64,000 bases of DNA from an alpha proteobacterium U9-1i (GCA_000974665.1 BBSY01000003.1:1348948-1412947), one strand, 5' to 3'. Shown: positions 7,766-16,694, counted from the stretch's first letter. The notes: a model not told the origin generated them from the sequence alone. Translations and numbers: made by a program.

Positions 7766-8452
7766 ATGAAAGACGGCCCCTCCATAGCAGAAATCGCGTC
7801 GCTCATCGGCGACCCGGCGCGCGCCAATATGCTGACGGCGCTGATGCATGGCGGCGCGCTCACCGCGAGCGAACTGGCGCTTGAAGCGGGCGTCACTAAG
7901 CAAACCGCCAGCGCGCACCTGGCGAAACTCACACAGGCGGATTTGATCTCCGCCGAGGCGCAGGGCCGCCATCGCTATTACCGGCTGGCGGACGCCGACG
8001 TCGCGCGCGTGCTCGAAGGCTTGATGGGCGTCGCCGCGCGCGGCAGGCAATTGCGCACACAGCCGGGCCCGAAGGAGCCAGCGCTCCGGCGCGCGCGGGT
8101 CTGCTACGATCATCTCGCGGGGGATTTGGGCGTGGCGCTTTACGAGGCGTTGCTGCGGCAACGTTGGATCGCTTTGCGCGATGGCGAATTGGACGTTACC
8201 AAACTCGGCCGCGCCGCGTTCGCGCGCTTTGGCTGTGACATGCCCGCCCTGGAGCAAGGAAACCGACAGCTCTGCCGCGCTTGCCTGGATTGGAGCGTTC
8301 GCCGTCATCATCTTGCCGGCGCGCTTGGCGCGGCCCTGCTCGAGCAGTTCGTGGCGCGCGGTTGGGCGAGACGCGTGCGCGCAAGCCGCGCGATGAGCTT
8401 CAACGCCCCTGGCGAAGCAGCTCTACGCACGGGTTTTGGTATTGCGCGTTAG
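7766..8452 (+). CDS. ArsR-family transcriptional regulator
   Basis: A 228-residue regulator with an N-terminal winged helix (about residues 8-85): GDPARANMLTALMHGG, ASELALEAGVTKQTASAHL (recognition helix) and LISAEAQGRHRYYRLA (wing). The C-terminal half (about residues 100-215) is a separate domain with several Cys residues (Cys102 and a CRAC motif near residue 171) that could sense metal or redox state. It is divergent from the NIPSNAP/ABM operon, its likely target. The stop overlaps the convergent DUF2892 gene by 4 bp. Confidence 0.85.
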   Translation: MKDGPSIAEIASLIGDPARANMLTALMHGGALTASELALEAGVTKQTASAHLAKLTQADLISAEAQGRHRYYRLADADVARVLEGLMGVAARGRQLRTQPGPKEPALRRARVCYDHLAGDLGVALYEALLRQRWIALRDGELDVTKLGRAAFARFGCDMPALEQGNRQLCRACLDWSVRRHHLAGALGAALLEQFVARGWARRVRASRAMSFNAPGEAALRTGFGIAR

Positions 8453-8643
8453 CCTTTCCGCGCGGGGCAAGTGTTGATGCCGAGCAGCGCATAGGCCGGG
8501 CAAAAGCCGACGATGCCGGTGAGCAACGGAATCGCACCAAGATAACCCCACGCTGTCTGCGGGCCGATGAACGCTAGGGAAAGAATACCGGCGCCGGCGA
8601 TGATGCGAATGGCGCGGTCCAGGCCGCCTTCGTTGGTTTTCAT
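8449..8643 (-). CDS. DUF2892 (YgaP-like) small inner-membrane protein
   Basis: A 64-residue protein made mainly of a two-helix membrane hairpin with the motif FCPAYALLGINTC near the C-terminus. This is the DUF2892 family, which also forms the membrane part of YgaP rhodanese. The ATG at 8643 has a perfect AGGAGGT eight bases upstream. An FNR/FixK-type box lies 47 bp before the start, consistent with oxygen-linked control seen for relatives (inference). Confidence 0.82.
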   Translation of the reverse strand: MKTNEGGLDRAIRIIAGAGILSLAFIGPQTAWGYLGAIPLLTGIVGFCPAYALLGINTCPARKG

Positions 8644-8689
8644 GTGTGACCTCCTTCCTGCTGTCTGCCGCGTCCGCCCGGGCGGCACT

Positions 8690-8703
8690 TTGATTCAGAT
8701 CAG
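8690..8703. promoter_or_regulatory. FNR/FixK-type operator
   Basis: TTGAT-TCAG-ATCAG matches the consensus TTGAT-N4-ATCAA at 9 of 10 positions. It lies between the divergent DUF2892 and desaturase genes, 22 bp before the desaturase start and 47 bp before that of DUF2892. The spacing fits activation of DUF2892 better. Confidence 0.55.
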
Positions 8704-8724
8704 TTGGAGGGCTAGATTTCGCCG

Positions 8725-9633
8725 ATGCCAGCCGTCGCGCGTATCGATCCGAAGACCGTGTTCACGCCCGACGAATGGGCGCGGCTTTCGGCGCACTCGA
8801 CCTGGCGCGGCCTGGCGCTCGTGGCGGGCGCGTGGACGCTAATTTTCGGCGCTGGCGCGATGTTCGTGGTGTGGCCGAACCCGCTAACGTACGTGCTGGC
8901 GGTGATGCTGATCGGCGCGAAGCAACTTGGCCTCGCGATCCTGATGCACGACGCCGCGCACGGGGCGCTGCATAAAGATGCGAAGGTCAACGATTGGATG
9001 GGCGAGTGGCTGTGCGCAGCGCCAGTGGGCGGGCGGCTTGAAAGCTATCGCGCCTATCATTTGAAGCACCACCTCTTCACGGAGCAGCCGGAAGATCCAG
9101 ACCTCGCGCTCTCAGCGCCGTTCCCGATTTCGCGCAAATCATTGTGGCGCAAGATTGTGCGCGATCTCACTGGGCAAACTTTCCTGAAACAGCGCGCGGC
9201 GCAGCTCTTTGGCGGCCGCAAGGACGGCGAGGTCGTCAATGCCGGCACGACGCATTTTCTGATGGTCAACGCGCTGCTGCTCGCAGCGCTGATCGCCGCC
9301 GGCTATTGGTGGGCGTACCCAGCGCTCTGGATTGTGCCGATGGCGACGTGGCTTCCACTGGTCACGCGCCTGCGGAATATCGCTGAGCACGCCTGTGTCG
9401 ATACCCGCGAAGATCCGTTCAGCCATGCACGCACAACGAAAGCAAATGCGATTGAACGCCTCTTCATCGCTCCGTTCTATGTGCATTATCACGCCGAGCA
9501 TCACGTGTTCATGCACGTGCCCTGCTACAATCTCCCGCTGGCGCATCGTCTGCTGATGGAAAAGGGCTACGGCGCGCGGATGCAGGTCGCCAGGAGCTAT
9601 GCTGACGTCTTGCGCATAGCGGCGCCCGCTTAA
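8725..9633 (+). CDS. Membrane fatty-acid desaturase
   Basis: A 302-residue integral membrane di-iron enzyme. All three histidine boxes are present: HDAAH near residue 76, HLKHH near residue 112, and HYHAEHH near residue 253. Four hydrophobic segments sit in pairs around the boxes. It likely introduces double bonds into fatty acyl or related lipid chains; the regiochemistry cannot be told. The METTL20-like methyltransferase starts directly after its stop (TAA-ATG), so they are co-transcribed. Confidence 0.87.
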   Translation: MPAVARIDPKTVFTPDEWARLSAHSTWRGLALVAGAWTLIFGAGAMFVVWPNPLTYVLAVMLIGAKQLGLAILMHDAAHGALHKDAKVNDWMGEWLCAAPVGGRLESYRAYHLKHHLFTEQPEDPDLALSAPFPISRKSLWRKIVRDLTGQTFLKQRAAQLFGGRKDGEVVNAGTTHFLMVNALLLAALIAAGYWWAYPALWIVPMATWLPLVTRLRNIAEHACVDTREDPFSHARTTKANAIERLFIAPFYVHYHAEHHVFMHVPCYNLPLAHRLLMEKGYGARMQVARSYADVLRIAAPA

Positions 9634-10278
9634 ATGATCACCGACATTCCGGTTTTCATCCGCGAGAACACCCGCGTGCTCGCGCCGAGCTATCTACCGG
9701 AGTTGAAGCTGCATCTGGCCGACGACGCCGTCGCTTTGTGGCAACTGACGGAAGAGCAACTCGGCGAACTCGGCCTGCCGCCGCCATTCTGGGCGTTCGC
9801 GTGGGCCGGCGGGCAAGCCTTGGCGCGCTACATTCTCGACCATCCCGAGATCGCACGCGGCCGCGAGGTGATGGATGTTGCGTCTGGCTCGGGGCTCGTT
9901 GCGATCGCGGCGATGAAAGCTGGCGCCCAAAGCGCGATTGCCGTGGACATTGATGCGTTCGCGGCGCATGCGGCGGAGATCAACGCGGCGCTCAACAATG
10001 TCGCACTCACAACCAGCAACGTCGATCCTGTCGGCCAGCCAACGTCATGCGACCTCATCCTCGTCGGCGATCTCTTCTACGATCGCGATCTCGCGCCACG
10101 CGTGCTGGCATGGCTTGAAACGCTGCAGCGCGACGGCAAGCAGGTGCTGATCGGCGATCCCGGCCGCACCTACTTGCCCAAAGACAAGCTTGAACAAATC
10201 GCCAGCTACGACATCCCTGTCACGCGCGCGCTGGAGGATGCGGAGATCAAACGCGCAGCGGTTTGGCGCTTGCGGTAG
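9634..10278 (+). CDS. Class I SAM methyltransferase, METTL20/EtfBKMT-like
   Basis: A 214-residue Rossmann-fold methyltransferase. The motif I region reads VMDVASGSGLVAIAA, followed by the acidic VDID. The upstream PFWAFAWAGGQALARYILDHP and the late DLILVGDLFYD are landmarks of the METTL20 branch, whose alphaproteobacterial members methylate lysines of the electron-transfer flavoprotein beta subunit. PrmA (ribosomal L11) methyltransferases are the nearest alternative, but those carry a longer N-terminal domain. It is immediately downstream of the desaturase. Confidence 0.7.
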   Translation: MITDIPVFIRENTRVLAPSYLPELKLHLADDAVALWQLTEEQLGELGLPPPFWAFAWAGGQALARYILDHPEIARGREVMDVASGSGLVAIAAMKAGAQSAIAVDIDAFAAHAAEINAALNNVALTTSNVDPVGQPTSCDLILVGDLFYDRDLAPRVLAWLETLQRDGKQVLIGDPGRTYLPKDKLEQIASYDIPVTRALEDAEIKRAAVWRLR

Positions 10279-10776
10279 CTATTCGATCGCGCAGATATAT
10301 TGCCGCTCTTCGTCATTGGTCTGTCGCGCGCGGATGTCAGCGCACACGGTTTCCCAGAACGGCATCACCTGCTCGCTCACCGCGTTGGCGCGGCTCCGCA
10401 ATTCTTCGAGCGAGGGTTCGGCGGTCGCTGGATCGGCGATCCAGGTTGGTTCATAGGCCGGTCCACAACTCACTTCCGGGTAGAGCCCACGCGCGCACAG
10501 GCGCGAACGGTTGAGATTATACTCCCAGACCACATGGCGCAGATTGCGCGCCAACGTGCCCGGCGCTTCGCTTTCAGGCTCTGCGGCTGACGGGATGTCA
10601 GTGGTGAGGTTGGCGACCTGGTCAAGCATCACGCCGTAGCGGCCGATCTCGATCTGCATCTCGAACGGATCCGGCGGGGCGTCGGCGGCGGGCGCGCCGG
10701 CCTTCTCGCCGGTCTGCTGGCCGCAGGCCGCCAATGCGAAGAGCACCGCCACAAGCAAAATACGCGCACGCGCCAT
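10279..10776 (-). CDS. Lipoprotein of unknown function
   Basis: A 165-residue exported protein: signal MARARILLVAVLFALAAC with the lipobox LAAC at residues 15-18, then a Pro/Ala-rich linker and a helical domain with four spaced Cys residues (SRLCARG, VSCGP, ETVCAD, YICAIE) that could form two disulphides in the periplasm. ATG 10776 is chosen because AGGAGG precedes it; the reading frame is open further upstream but lacks a plausible start. Not recognised. Confidence 0.65.
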   Translation of the reverse strand: MARARILLVAVLFALAACGQQTGEKAGAPAADAPPDPFEMQIEIGRYGVMLDQVANLTTDIPSAAEPESEAPGTLARNLRHVVWEYNLNRSRLCARGLYPEVSCGPAYEPTWIADPATAEPSLEELRSRANAVSEQVMPFWETVCADIRARQTNDEERQYICAIE

Positions 10777-10840
10777 GAACGCCTCCTGGTTGGGAAACCA
10801 GTCTAGCGTCCTGACGGCAGCGCCGCGCCTACGTTTTTGT

Positions 10841-11032
10841 TTAGCGATCGACCATAGGGGCAAGCGCGTTGTAACCGCGGGCCCACATGGCTTCATCGTC
10901 GTCGCGGCGCTCCAAGAGCGTCCTCGCGGCGGCCCCGGCTCCAAAGCCGGCGACCACCGCGAATAGCGCCCAAGCGAGGCTCCAGAGCCCAGAGTTCAAG
11001 AGCTCGGCGTCGACCAAACCACCCATCCCCAT
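10841..11032 (-). CDS. Small membrane protein, hypothetical
   Basis: About 63 residues with a single hydrophobic segment (SLAWALFAVVAGFGAGAAA) and a charged C-terminus. ATG 11032 is used; an ATG six bases later and a GTG at 11083 are alternatives. No family recognised, and the case for a real gene rests on composition and the membrane segment. Confidence 0.4.
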   Translation of the reverse strand: MGMGGLVDAELLNSGLWSLAWALFAVVAGFGAGAAARTLLERRDDDEAMWARGYNALAPMVDR

Positions 11033-11160
11033 GCCTTCGAGGCATTTGTTTATGTGGAGATTATGCAATGACGCGGTGAACACTCGGTTTCTGAAACGAA
11101 AACAAAAGATTGAAACGCCGATTTCCGCCGCTAGCGTGAGCGCGCTTCGAGGGAGGCCCT

Positions 11161-11565
11161 ATGCTGCGTTTGGAAGTCGCCGCGATCTACGCCGGTGTGA
11201 ATATCCTGATCTTGCTCGTGCTCGCAGTGCTGGTGGTGGCGGGCCGTCGGAAGCACAAGATCAGGTTGGGGGACGGTGGGAACGAGGAATTTTCCCGCGC
11301 TGTCCGCGCCCACGCCAATGCCGCCGAATACATCCCGGCTGGGCTGGTTGGCCTACTTTTCGTGGCTTTGATGGAGCCGGCGACGCCGCTTTGGCTGCTG
11401 CATGGCGCCGGAATTTCTTTGACCCTCGGCAGAATTTTGCACGGCATCGGCCTGCACACCGGGGTGCTCAATGCCGGCCGGATGCTTGGCATGGTGCTGA
11501 CCTGGACCAGTTACGCGCTCTTGGGCGGGGGCCTCATTCTGGCCGGGCTCAGCCAGCAACTTTGA
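11161..11565 (+). CDS. MAPEG-family membrane protein
   Basis: A 134-residue four-helix membrane protein of the MAPEG family (membrane-associated proteins in eicosanoid and glutathione metabolism). The signature RAHANAAEYIPAGL and RILHGIGL place it with the bacterial glutathione-transferase-like branch. These trimeric enzymes conjugate glutathione to lipophilic substrates; the substrate is unknown here. A GGGAGG lies just before the ATG. Confidence 0.85.
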   Translation: MLRLEVAAIYAGVNILILLVLAVLVVAGRRKHKIRLGDGGNEEFSRAVRAHANAAEYIPAGLVGLLFVALMEPATPLWLLHGAGISLTLGRILHGIGLHTGVLNAGRMLGMVLTWTSYALLGGGLILAGLSQQL

Positions 11566-11614
11566 CCTGAATCCGCCGATTGCCCGCCCCGGCCCGAGGG
11601 CCCATGTAGGGGCC

Positions 11615-12961
11615 ATGGCTTTCGATGCTGATTCACACGCCGCGCTCGCGGCCCTCCTCGACCATGCCAAAAAGTCCGGCGCCGAAACGGCCGAGGCCAG
11701 TTTGGCCGCCAGGGAAAGCGTTTCCGCCGAAGTAAGACTTGGCGAACTTGAGGGCGTCGAGCGCGAGGAAGCGCGCTCGGTGGCGCTCAGAGCGTTCATT
11801 GGCAAGCGGCAAGCGGCTGCCTCCTCGACCGACCTTTCCGCCAAGGGCTTGCAGGCCTTGGCGGAGCGCGTGGTGGCGATGGCGAAGGCCGCGCCGGAAG
11901 ACAAATATTGCGGGCTGCTCGAAGCTAAGCACCGCGCGACCGGCCGCGGCCCCGATCTCGAACAAGCCGACACCGTGCGCCCCAGCGCCGAACAGCTGGC
12001 CGAACTCGCCAAGATTTGCGAAGCGGCGTCGCTCGAAATTCCTGGAATCGAGAATTCCTCAGGTGGCGGCGCGTCGAGCGAAGCCTCGCACTTCGTCTAC
12101 GCAACCTCCGATGGCTTCGAGGGCGCGGAGAGCTCCACCTCCTACAGCCTCGGCACCCAGCCGATCGCCGAGCGCGACGACAAGATGGAGCGCGACTACG
12201 AATGGCGCACCAAGCGCTTCTTCGCCGATCTGCCCGACGCGAAAACCATCGGCCGCATCGCTGGCGAGCGCACCGTCGCGCGCCTCGGTTCACGTAAGCT
12301 GGATAGCCAGAAGGCGGCGGTGATTTTCGAGAACCGGCTCGCGGGCTCGCTGCTCAGCCCGTTCCTTTCGGGCATTCACGGGGCGGCGATCGCGCGCGGC
12401 ACCTCGTTCTTGAAGGACAAGCTCGGACAGCGCGTGTTTCCCGCCGGCTTTGAAATGCGCGAAGATCCCTTCGTGAAGCGCGCGGTCGGCTCACAATGGT
12501 TCGACGGCGAAGGCGGCGCGGTGCGTCAGTGGAAACTGATCGACGACGGCGTGCAGACCATGTGGTTGTTAAATTCCGCTTCCGCGCGTCAGCTCGGCCT
12601 CGAACCGAACGGCCACGCGACGCAAGGCCATGGCGGCCCGCCCGGCACGGCGGCGTCGAACTTGTTTGTGAAGCCCGGCAAGGACGATCGCGCGGCCTTG
12701 ATGAAGAACGCCGGCAAGGGCGTGTTGATCACCGACATGTTTTCGCCGTCGCTGAATATGAACACCGGCGATTGGTCCGTCGGCGTCGCTGGCTTCTGGT
12801 TCGAGAACGGTGAGATCGCCTACCCGGTCAGCGAAATCACCGTCGCCGGCAATCTGCTCGACATCTATTCCCGCCTTATCGCCGGCGCCGACCTTGATAC
12901 ACGCGGCGCTCTCGAAATCCCCAGCTTGCTTGTGGACGACCTTGCAATCGGCGGCGCTTGA
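11615..12961 (+). CDS. pmbA: TldD/PmbA-family metalloprotease subunit
   Basis: A 448-residue member of the TldD/PmbA (peptidase U62) family, PmbA/TldE type by its order of blocks: an early domain with SAEVRLGELEGVEREEARSV-like strands, a central region with SRKLDSQKAAVIFE, and the late GVLITDMFSPSLNMNTGDWS block. With a TldD partner encoded elsewhere it forms a cytoplasmic protease that degrades or matures peptides. It heads a run of overlapping plus-strand genes (IMPase, DUF4170, ABC exporter). Confidence 0.88.
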   Translation: MAFDADSHAALAALLDHAKKSGAETAEASLAARESVSAEVRLGELEGVEREEARSVALRAFIGKRQAAASSTDLSAKGLQALAERVVAMAKAAPEDKYCGLLEAKHRATGRGPDLEQADTVRPSAEQLAELAKICEAASLEIPGIENSSGGGASSEASHFVYATSDGFEGAESSTSYSLGTQPIAERDDKMERDYEWRTKRFFADLPDAKTIGRIAGERTVARLGSRKLDSQKAAVIFENRLAGSLLSPFLSGIHGAAIARGTSFLKDKLGQRVFPAGFEMREDPFVKRAVGSQWFDGEGGAVRQWKLIDDGVQTMWLLNSASARQLGLEPNGHATQGHGGPPGTAASNLFVKPGKDDRAALMKNAGKGVLITDMFSPSLNMNTGDWSVGVAGFWFENGEIAYPVSEITVAGNLLDIYSRLIAGADLDTRGALEIPSLLVDDLAIGGA

Positions 12962-13751
12962 TCTCCAGCTCTTAGAAGCCGCCGCGCGCGACGCCGGCCG
13001 CTACGCCCACCAATGGTTTGGCAAGCCGCGCGAGGTCCAATCCAAGGGGGCCGCGGGGCCCGTCACCGAAGTGGATTTCGCCGTCGATGCAATGCTAAAA
13101 GAGCGCTTGCGCGCGGCGCGGCCGGACTACGGTTGGCTCTCGGAGGAAACGCCGGACGATCACGCCGCGCGGATCGGCTTCAAGCGCAGCTTCTCGCTGG
13201 ACCCGATCGACGGCACCAGCGCGTTCATTCAAGGCGCGCCGGAATACACGATCAGCGTGGGCGTCATCGAAGACGGGCGGGCGATTGCGGGCGCGATCTA
13301 TAATCCATCGACTGACCAGATGTTCCTCGGTGCGGAAGGCGTTGGCGCGACGCACAACGGCACGCCTATGTACGCCAGCAGCGTCGACCAGCTCGAGGCC
13401 GCACACCTTGTCGGCGATCCACGACGCTTTGCGGACAAACGTTGGCCCACGCCATGGCCACGGTCCATGCAGGTGACGCCCCGCCAATCGATCGCGCTGC
13501 GGCTCGCGCTGGTGGCGGCTGGCGCGTTCGACGGCGTGATCTTGTTCGGCTGGAAGAACGAGTGGGACATTTCCGCGGGCGCCGCGATCATCGAAGCCGC
13601 TGGCGGGCGCTTTACCGACGCCTTGGGAAATCCGGTTAAGTTTAATCAACCCGATCCGCGCGCACCGGGCGTCGTCGCCGCTGGCGCGGCCCTGCACCCT
13701 CTGATAATCGAGCGCGCATCAAGTGCTGCGCCTGGGGCCCTCAAGTCATGA
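12942..13751 (+). CDS. Inositol-monophosphatase-family phosphatase (CysQ/SuhB-like)
   Basis: About 269 residues. The metal-dependent phosphatase motifs are intact: TEVDFAVD near residue 36, WLSEE, DPIDGTSAFIQG near residue 86, and WDISAGAAIIEAAGG near residue 208. The reaction could be hydrolysis of inositol phosphates or of 3'-phosphoadenosine 5'-phosphate. No ATG lies near the family's usual start, so TTG 12942 is proposed; it overlaps the end of pmbA by 20 bp. The stop overlaps the DUF4170 start (ATGA). Confidence 0.82.
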   Translation: MQSAALDLQLLEAAARDAGRYAHQWFGKPREVQSKGAAGPVTEVDFAVDAMLKERLRAARPDYGWLSEETPDDHAARIGFKRSFSLDPIDGTSAFIQGAPEYTISVGVIEDGRAIAGAIYNPSTDQMFLGAEGVGATHNGTPMYASSVDQLEAAHLVGDPRRFADKRWPTPWPRSMQVTPRQSIALRLALVAAGAFDGVILFGWKNEWDISAGAAIIEAAGGRFTDALGNPVKFNQPDPRAPGVVAAGAALHPLIIERASSAAPGALKS

Positions 13752-13990
13752 GCGAAGAACGCCAACTTCTGCACCTTGTCGTCGGGGGCGAACTGAAGGC
13801 GCTCGACCGGCCAGAATTCGAGGATTTGAACGCCGTCGATTTTGTCGGCGCGTTCGCGAACTACAAAGCCGCATACGACGCCTGGAAGGGCGCGGCGCAA
13901 CGCACCGTCGACAACGCGCGCATGCGTTATTTCATCATCCACGCGCACCGTTTGCTCGATCCCTCCGAGGACGGGGCGCACGGCCACTAA
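13748..13990 (+). CDS. DUF4170 protein
   Basis: An 80-residue soluble protein matching DUF4170, a small alphaproteobacterial family: LLHLVVGGELKAL, VDFVGAFANYKAAYDAWKGAAQ and MRYFIIHAHRLLDP. Function unknown; relatives nearly always sit between an IMPase gene and an MsbA-like exporter gene as here. Start overlaps the IMPase stop by 4 bp. Confidence 0.85.
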   Translation: MSEERQLLHLVVGGELKALDRPEFEDLNAVDFVGAFANYKAAYDAWKGAAQRTVDNARMRYFIIHAHRLLDPSEDGAHGH

Positions 13991-13993
13991 GGC

Positions 13994-15748
13994 ATGACGC
14001 CTCGCGCCCTCATCGCGCGCCTGTGGCGCGAGCACGTGGCGCGCTATTCCGCCGACATCGCCGCGCTTGTTCCCGTGCTCGCCTTGGTGGCGGCGACCGG
14101 GGCATCCTACGCCTGGATCATGCAGCAGGCGATCGACGCGATCTCACGCGAAGACATGAACGCCATCGCGCTGACGCCGGTTCTCGTGATCGGCGCCACT
14201 CTGTTGCGGGCGCTGGCGATGTTCAGCCAAGCCGTGTTGTCGCAAGGCCTGGCGCTCAAGGTGCTGCGCGACTTGCAAGGCGCGATGTTCGGCAAATTGA
14301 TGCTGTCGGATTTCGCACGCCATGCGCGCGAAGAGCCAGGCAAGCTCGTCTCACGCTTCACCAACGACATCAATGTCGTCAGCGAAGGATTGGTGAGAGG
14401 CGGACAAGCGCTCATCCGCGACGCACTGACATTGGTCGGCGCAATCGGCTTGATGCTCTGGTTCGACTGGGTGCTCACGCTGCTGGTTGCGGCGGTGTTC
14501 GCGCTCGCCGGCCCGCCCCTGCAGGCCATCGCCAAGCGCGCGCGCGCGCGTACGGAAGCCGCACAAGTCCAACTCGGCGCTCTCTCGGCGCTGCTGACGG
14601 AGAGTTTCGGCGCGGCGCGCACCGTGAAAACCTACGGGCTCGAAGCGCGCGAAACCGGGCGTGCGCGGTCCGCGTTCGAGGAGCGGCGCAAGATCGCCAT
14701 GCGCTTGGCCCGCAATCGCGCCCGCAGCGAGCCGTTGCTGGAAATCATCGGCGGGTTGGCGCTGGCGGGCGTCTTGTTCGTGGCCGGGCTTCGTGTCGCC
14801 GGCGGCGCGATGAGCGTTGGCGATCTCCTTGGTATTGTCACAGCCATTGGCGTAGCGACGCCTGCGGCGCGCTCGCTTTCCAATTTCAACACGGTGCTGA
14901 ATGAAGCCGTCGCTGCGCTGACGCGCATTTTCGGCCTGATCGATGAGCCGATCGAGGTGAAGGACAAGCCGGACGCCAAAACGTTGAACTTGAGCGAAGG
15001 TTGGATCAGCTTCGAGAATGTGTCGTTTGCCTATGGCGAAGCGCCGGCGCTCAGCGACGTCACCTTCACGATCGCGCCCGGCGAAACGGTGGCGCTTGTC
15101 GGCCCATCGGGCGCAGGCAAGTCGACGATCTTCAATCTTTTGGCGCGGCTCTATGATGCAAACGCCGGCGCAGTGTGCATCGACAAGCAGGATGTGCGCG
15201 ACGTGACCCTCTCAAGCCTACGCAGCGCGATGGCGTTGGTGGCGCAAGAAGCGGCGCTGTTCAACGACAGCATCCGCGCGAACATCGCGCTTGGCCGCCC
15301 CAACGCGACGCAGGCTGAAATCGAGGAAGCCGCGCGCAACGCCGCCGCCGACGATTTTATTCGCGCTCTGCCCGGGGGCTACGACGCGATGGCTGGCGAT
15401 CGCGGCGCAAACCTTTCTGGCGGCGAACGACAGCGCATCGCGCTTGCGCGAGCGTTCTTGCGCAACGCGCCCATCCTGCTGCTCGACGAAGCGACGAGCG
15501 CACTTGATGCAGGCAGCGAGGCGAAGGTGCAGGAGGCGCTGAAGCGTTTGTGCAAGGGGCGCACCGTGCTGGTGATTGCGCATCGCCTCTCCACCGTGCG
15601 CGACGCGGATCGCATCCTTGTTCTCGATGGCGGCAAATTGACTGAGAGCGGAACCCATGACGATTTGATGCGCGCCGGGGGGCTTTATTCCGGCTTGGCG
15701 CGACTTCAATTCAGCGAACCGGGAACGATGGGCGCGGACCTGAGTTAG
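13994..15748 (+). CDS. ABC exporter, MsbA-like
   Basis: A 584-residue half-transporter. The membrane domain (about residues 15-315) has six hydrophobic segments. The ATPase domain shows Walker A GPSGAGKST, signature LSGGERQRIALARA, Walker B ILLLDEATSALD and H-loop IAHRLST. Its place after pmbA-IMPase-DUF4170, with DUF374/waaA/lpxK/lpxL a few kilobases on, makes lipid A-core flipping its likely role (inference from gene order). It starts 3 bp after the DUF4170 stop. Confidence 0.88.
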   Translation: MTPRALIARLWREHVARYSADIAALVPVLALVAATGASYAWIMQQAIDAISREDMNAIALTPVLVIGATLLRALAMFSQAVLSQGLALKVLRDLQGAMFGKLMLSDFARHAREEPGKLVSRFTNDINVVSEGLVRGGQALIRDALTLVGAIGLMLWFDWVLTLLVAAVFALAGPPLQAIAKRARARTEAAQVQLGALSALLTESFGAARTVKTYGLEARETGRARSAFEERRKIAMRLARNRARSEPLLEIIGGLALAGVLFVAGLRVAGGAMSVGDLLGIVTAIGVATPAARSLSNFNTVLNEAVAALTRIFGLIDEPIEVKDKPDAKTLNLSEGWISFENVSFAYGEAPALSDVTFTIAPGETVALVGPSGAGKSTIFNLLARLYDANAGAVCIDKQDVRDVTLSSLRSAMALVAQEAALFNDSIRANIALGRPNATQAEIEEAARNAAADDFIRALPGGYDAMAGDRGANLSGGERQRIALARAFLRNAPILLLDEATSALDAGSEAKVQEALKRLCKGRTVLVIAHRLSTVRDADRILVLDGGKLTESGTHDDLMRAGGLYSGLARLQFSEPGTMGADLS

Positions 15749-15784
15749 CCTCACCAGCGGGGCCATTCAGTTCAGGATGAACCC

Positions 15785-16153
15785 ATGCTCCGCACCCTCA
15801 TTCTCGCCACAGCCACGATCGCCTTCGCCACACCGGCGCTCGCTGATCCCGACCCGCAAGAAGTCCCATACGAAGTCGTCCGCTACGGCGATCTCGACCT
15901 AGATTATCAAGCCGACGCCAATGTCATGGTGCGCCGTATTGCGCGCGCGTCCGACAATGTGTGCGGTGACGATTCAAGCGTCGTTTCATTGCAAGAGCGC
16001 GCACGCGCCAACCGCTGCGAACGTGTGGCCGAGCGCCAAGCCGTCGCTGACGTGGGCCATCCTAACGTATCGGCCCGCTATTACGGCCGCCGCCCGGTCG
16101 TGACCGTGGACGACGAGCCGGCCTACGATCCGTACTACGACAGCAAGAAGTGA
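15785..16153 (+). CDS. UrcA-family secreted protein
   Basis: A 122-residue protein with a signal peptide (cleavage after ALAD near residue 21) and the UrcA pattern: VRYGDLDLDYQADANVMVRRI, a single VCG in the middle, and a conserved late RCERVA. UrcA proteins are small, periplasmic and typical of Caulobacterales and Sphingomonadales; their role is unknown. A strong terminator follows at 16160. Confidence 0.8.
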   Translation: MLRTLILATATIAFATPALADPDPQEVPYEVVRYGDLDLDYQADANVMVRRIARASDNVCGDDSSVVSLQERARANRCERVAERQAVADVGHPNVSARYYGRRPVVTVDDEPAYDPYYDSKK

Positions 16154-16159
16154 TGATCC

Positions 16160-16187
16160 GGCGCCGGCTACAAGCCGGCGCCTTTTA
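16160..16187 (+). terminator. Intrinsic terminator after the UrcA gene
   Basis: GGCGCCGGCT and its perfect complement around an ACA loop, followed by TTTT. It starts 6 bp past the stop codon and also abuts the convergent DDN-family gene. Confidence 0.85.
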
Positions 16188-16631
16188 CTGGCCAACAGGC
16201 TCCAGCACGACCACCGGTATTTCACGGTCGCCGGCGCGCACCTGGTAGTCGTCATATGGCGGGTAGAGTTGCGCGAGTTGCGCCCAAAGCTGTTGACGCT
16301 CCACTCCGTGCGCTGTTCGCGCTTTCACGTGGAAATGGTCGCGACCAACTTGAATCTCAGCGCTCGGATCGGCTTCGAGGTTGAGGTACCATAGCGGATG
16401 CGTGGGCCAGCCGCCTTTCGAAGCGATCACAACGAAAGCGCCGTTGGCTTCACCGAAGATCAACGGCGTGGGGATTGCCTTACCCGATTTGCGGCCTTTG
16501 ACGGTGAGCAGAAGCGTTTTCAGCATACCGCTCGACCCTCCTAACGCACTGTCCCACCACAGCGCCTTCTCAGGATCGCTGCGATAGAGCGCGATATGGT
16601 CGTCAATCCATTGCGGGCGTTGCATGGGCAT
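16185..16631 (-). CDS. Deazaflavin-dependent nitroreductase (DDN/DUF385) family protein
   Basis: A 148-residue split-barrel protein. LLTVKGRKSGKAIPTPLIF, the strand VVIASKGGWPTHPLWYLNLEADP and the late YPPYDDYQVRAGDREIPVVVL are typical of the DDN family. Mycobacterial relatives use coenzyme F420; whether this organism makes F420 cannot be judged, and FMN- or heme-using relatives exist. Single gene, convergent with the UrcA gene. Confidence 0.82.
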   Translation of the reverse strand: MPMQRPQWIDDHIALYRSDPEKALWWDSALGGSSGMLKTLLLTVKGRKSGKAIPTPLIFGEANGAFVVIASKGGWPTHPLWYLNLEADPSAEIQVGRDHFHVKARTAHGVERQQLWAQLAQLYPPYDDYQVRAGDREIPVVVLEPVGQ

Positions 16632-16694
16632 GTCCTTTCCGCCGGCCGAGCCTACTTATTTTGACGCCAAACGCCACCTCGGCGCCACCTCAGT

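Noticed and set aside
10777..10944. Longer N-terminus for the lipoprotein ending at 10279
   Set aside because: It would bury the lipoprotein signal; AGGAGG lies right before ATG 10776.
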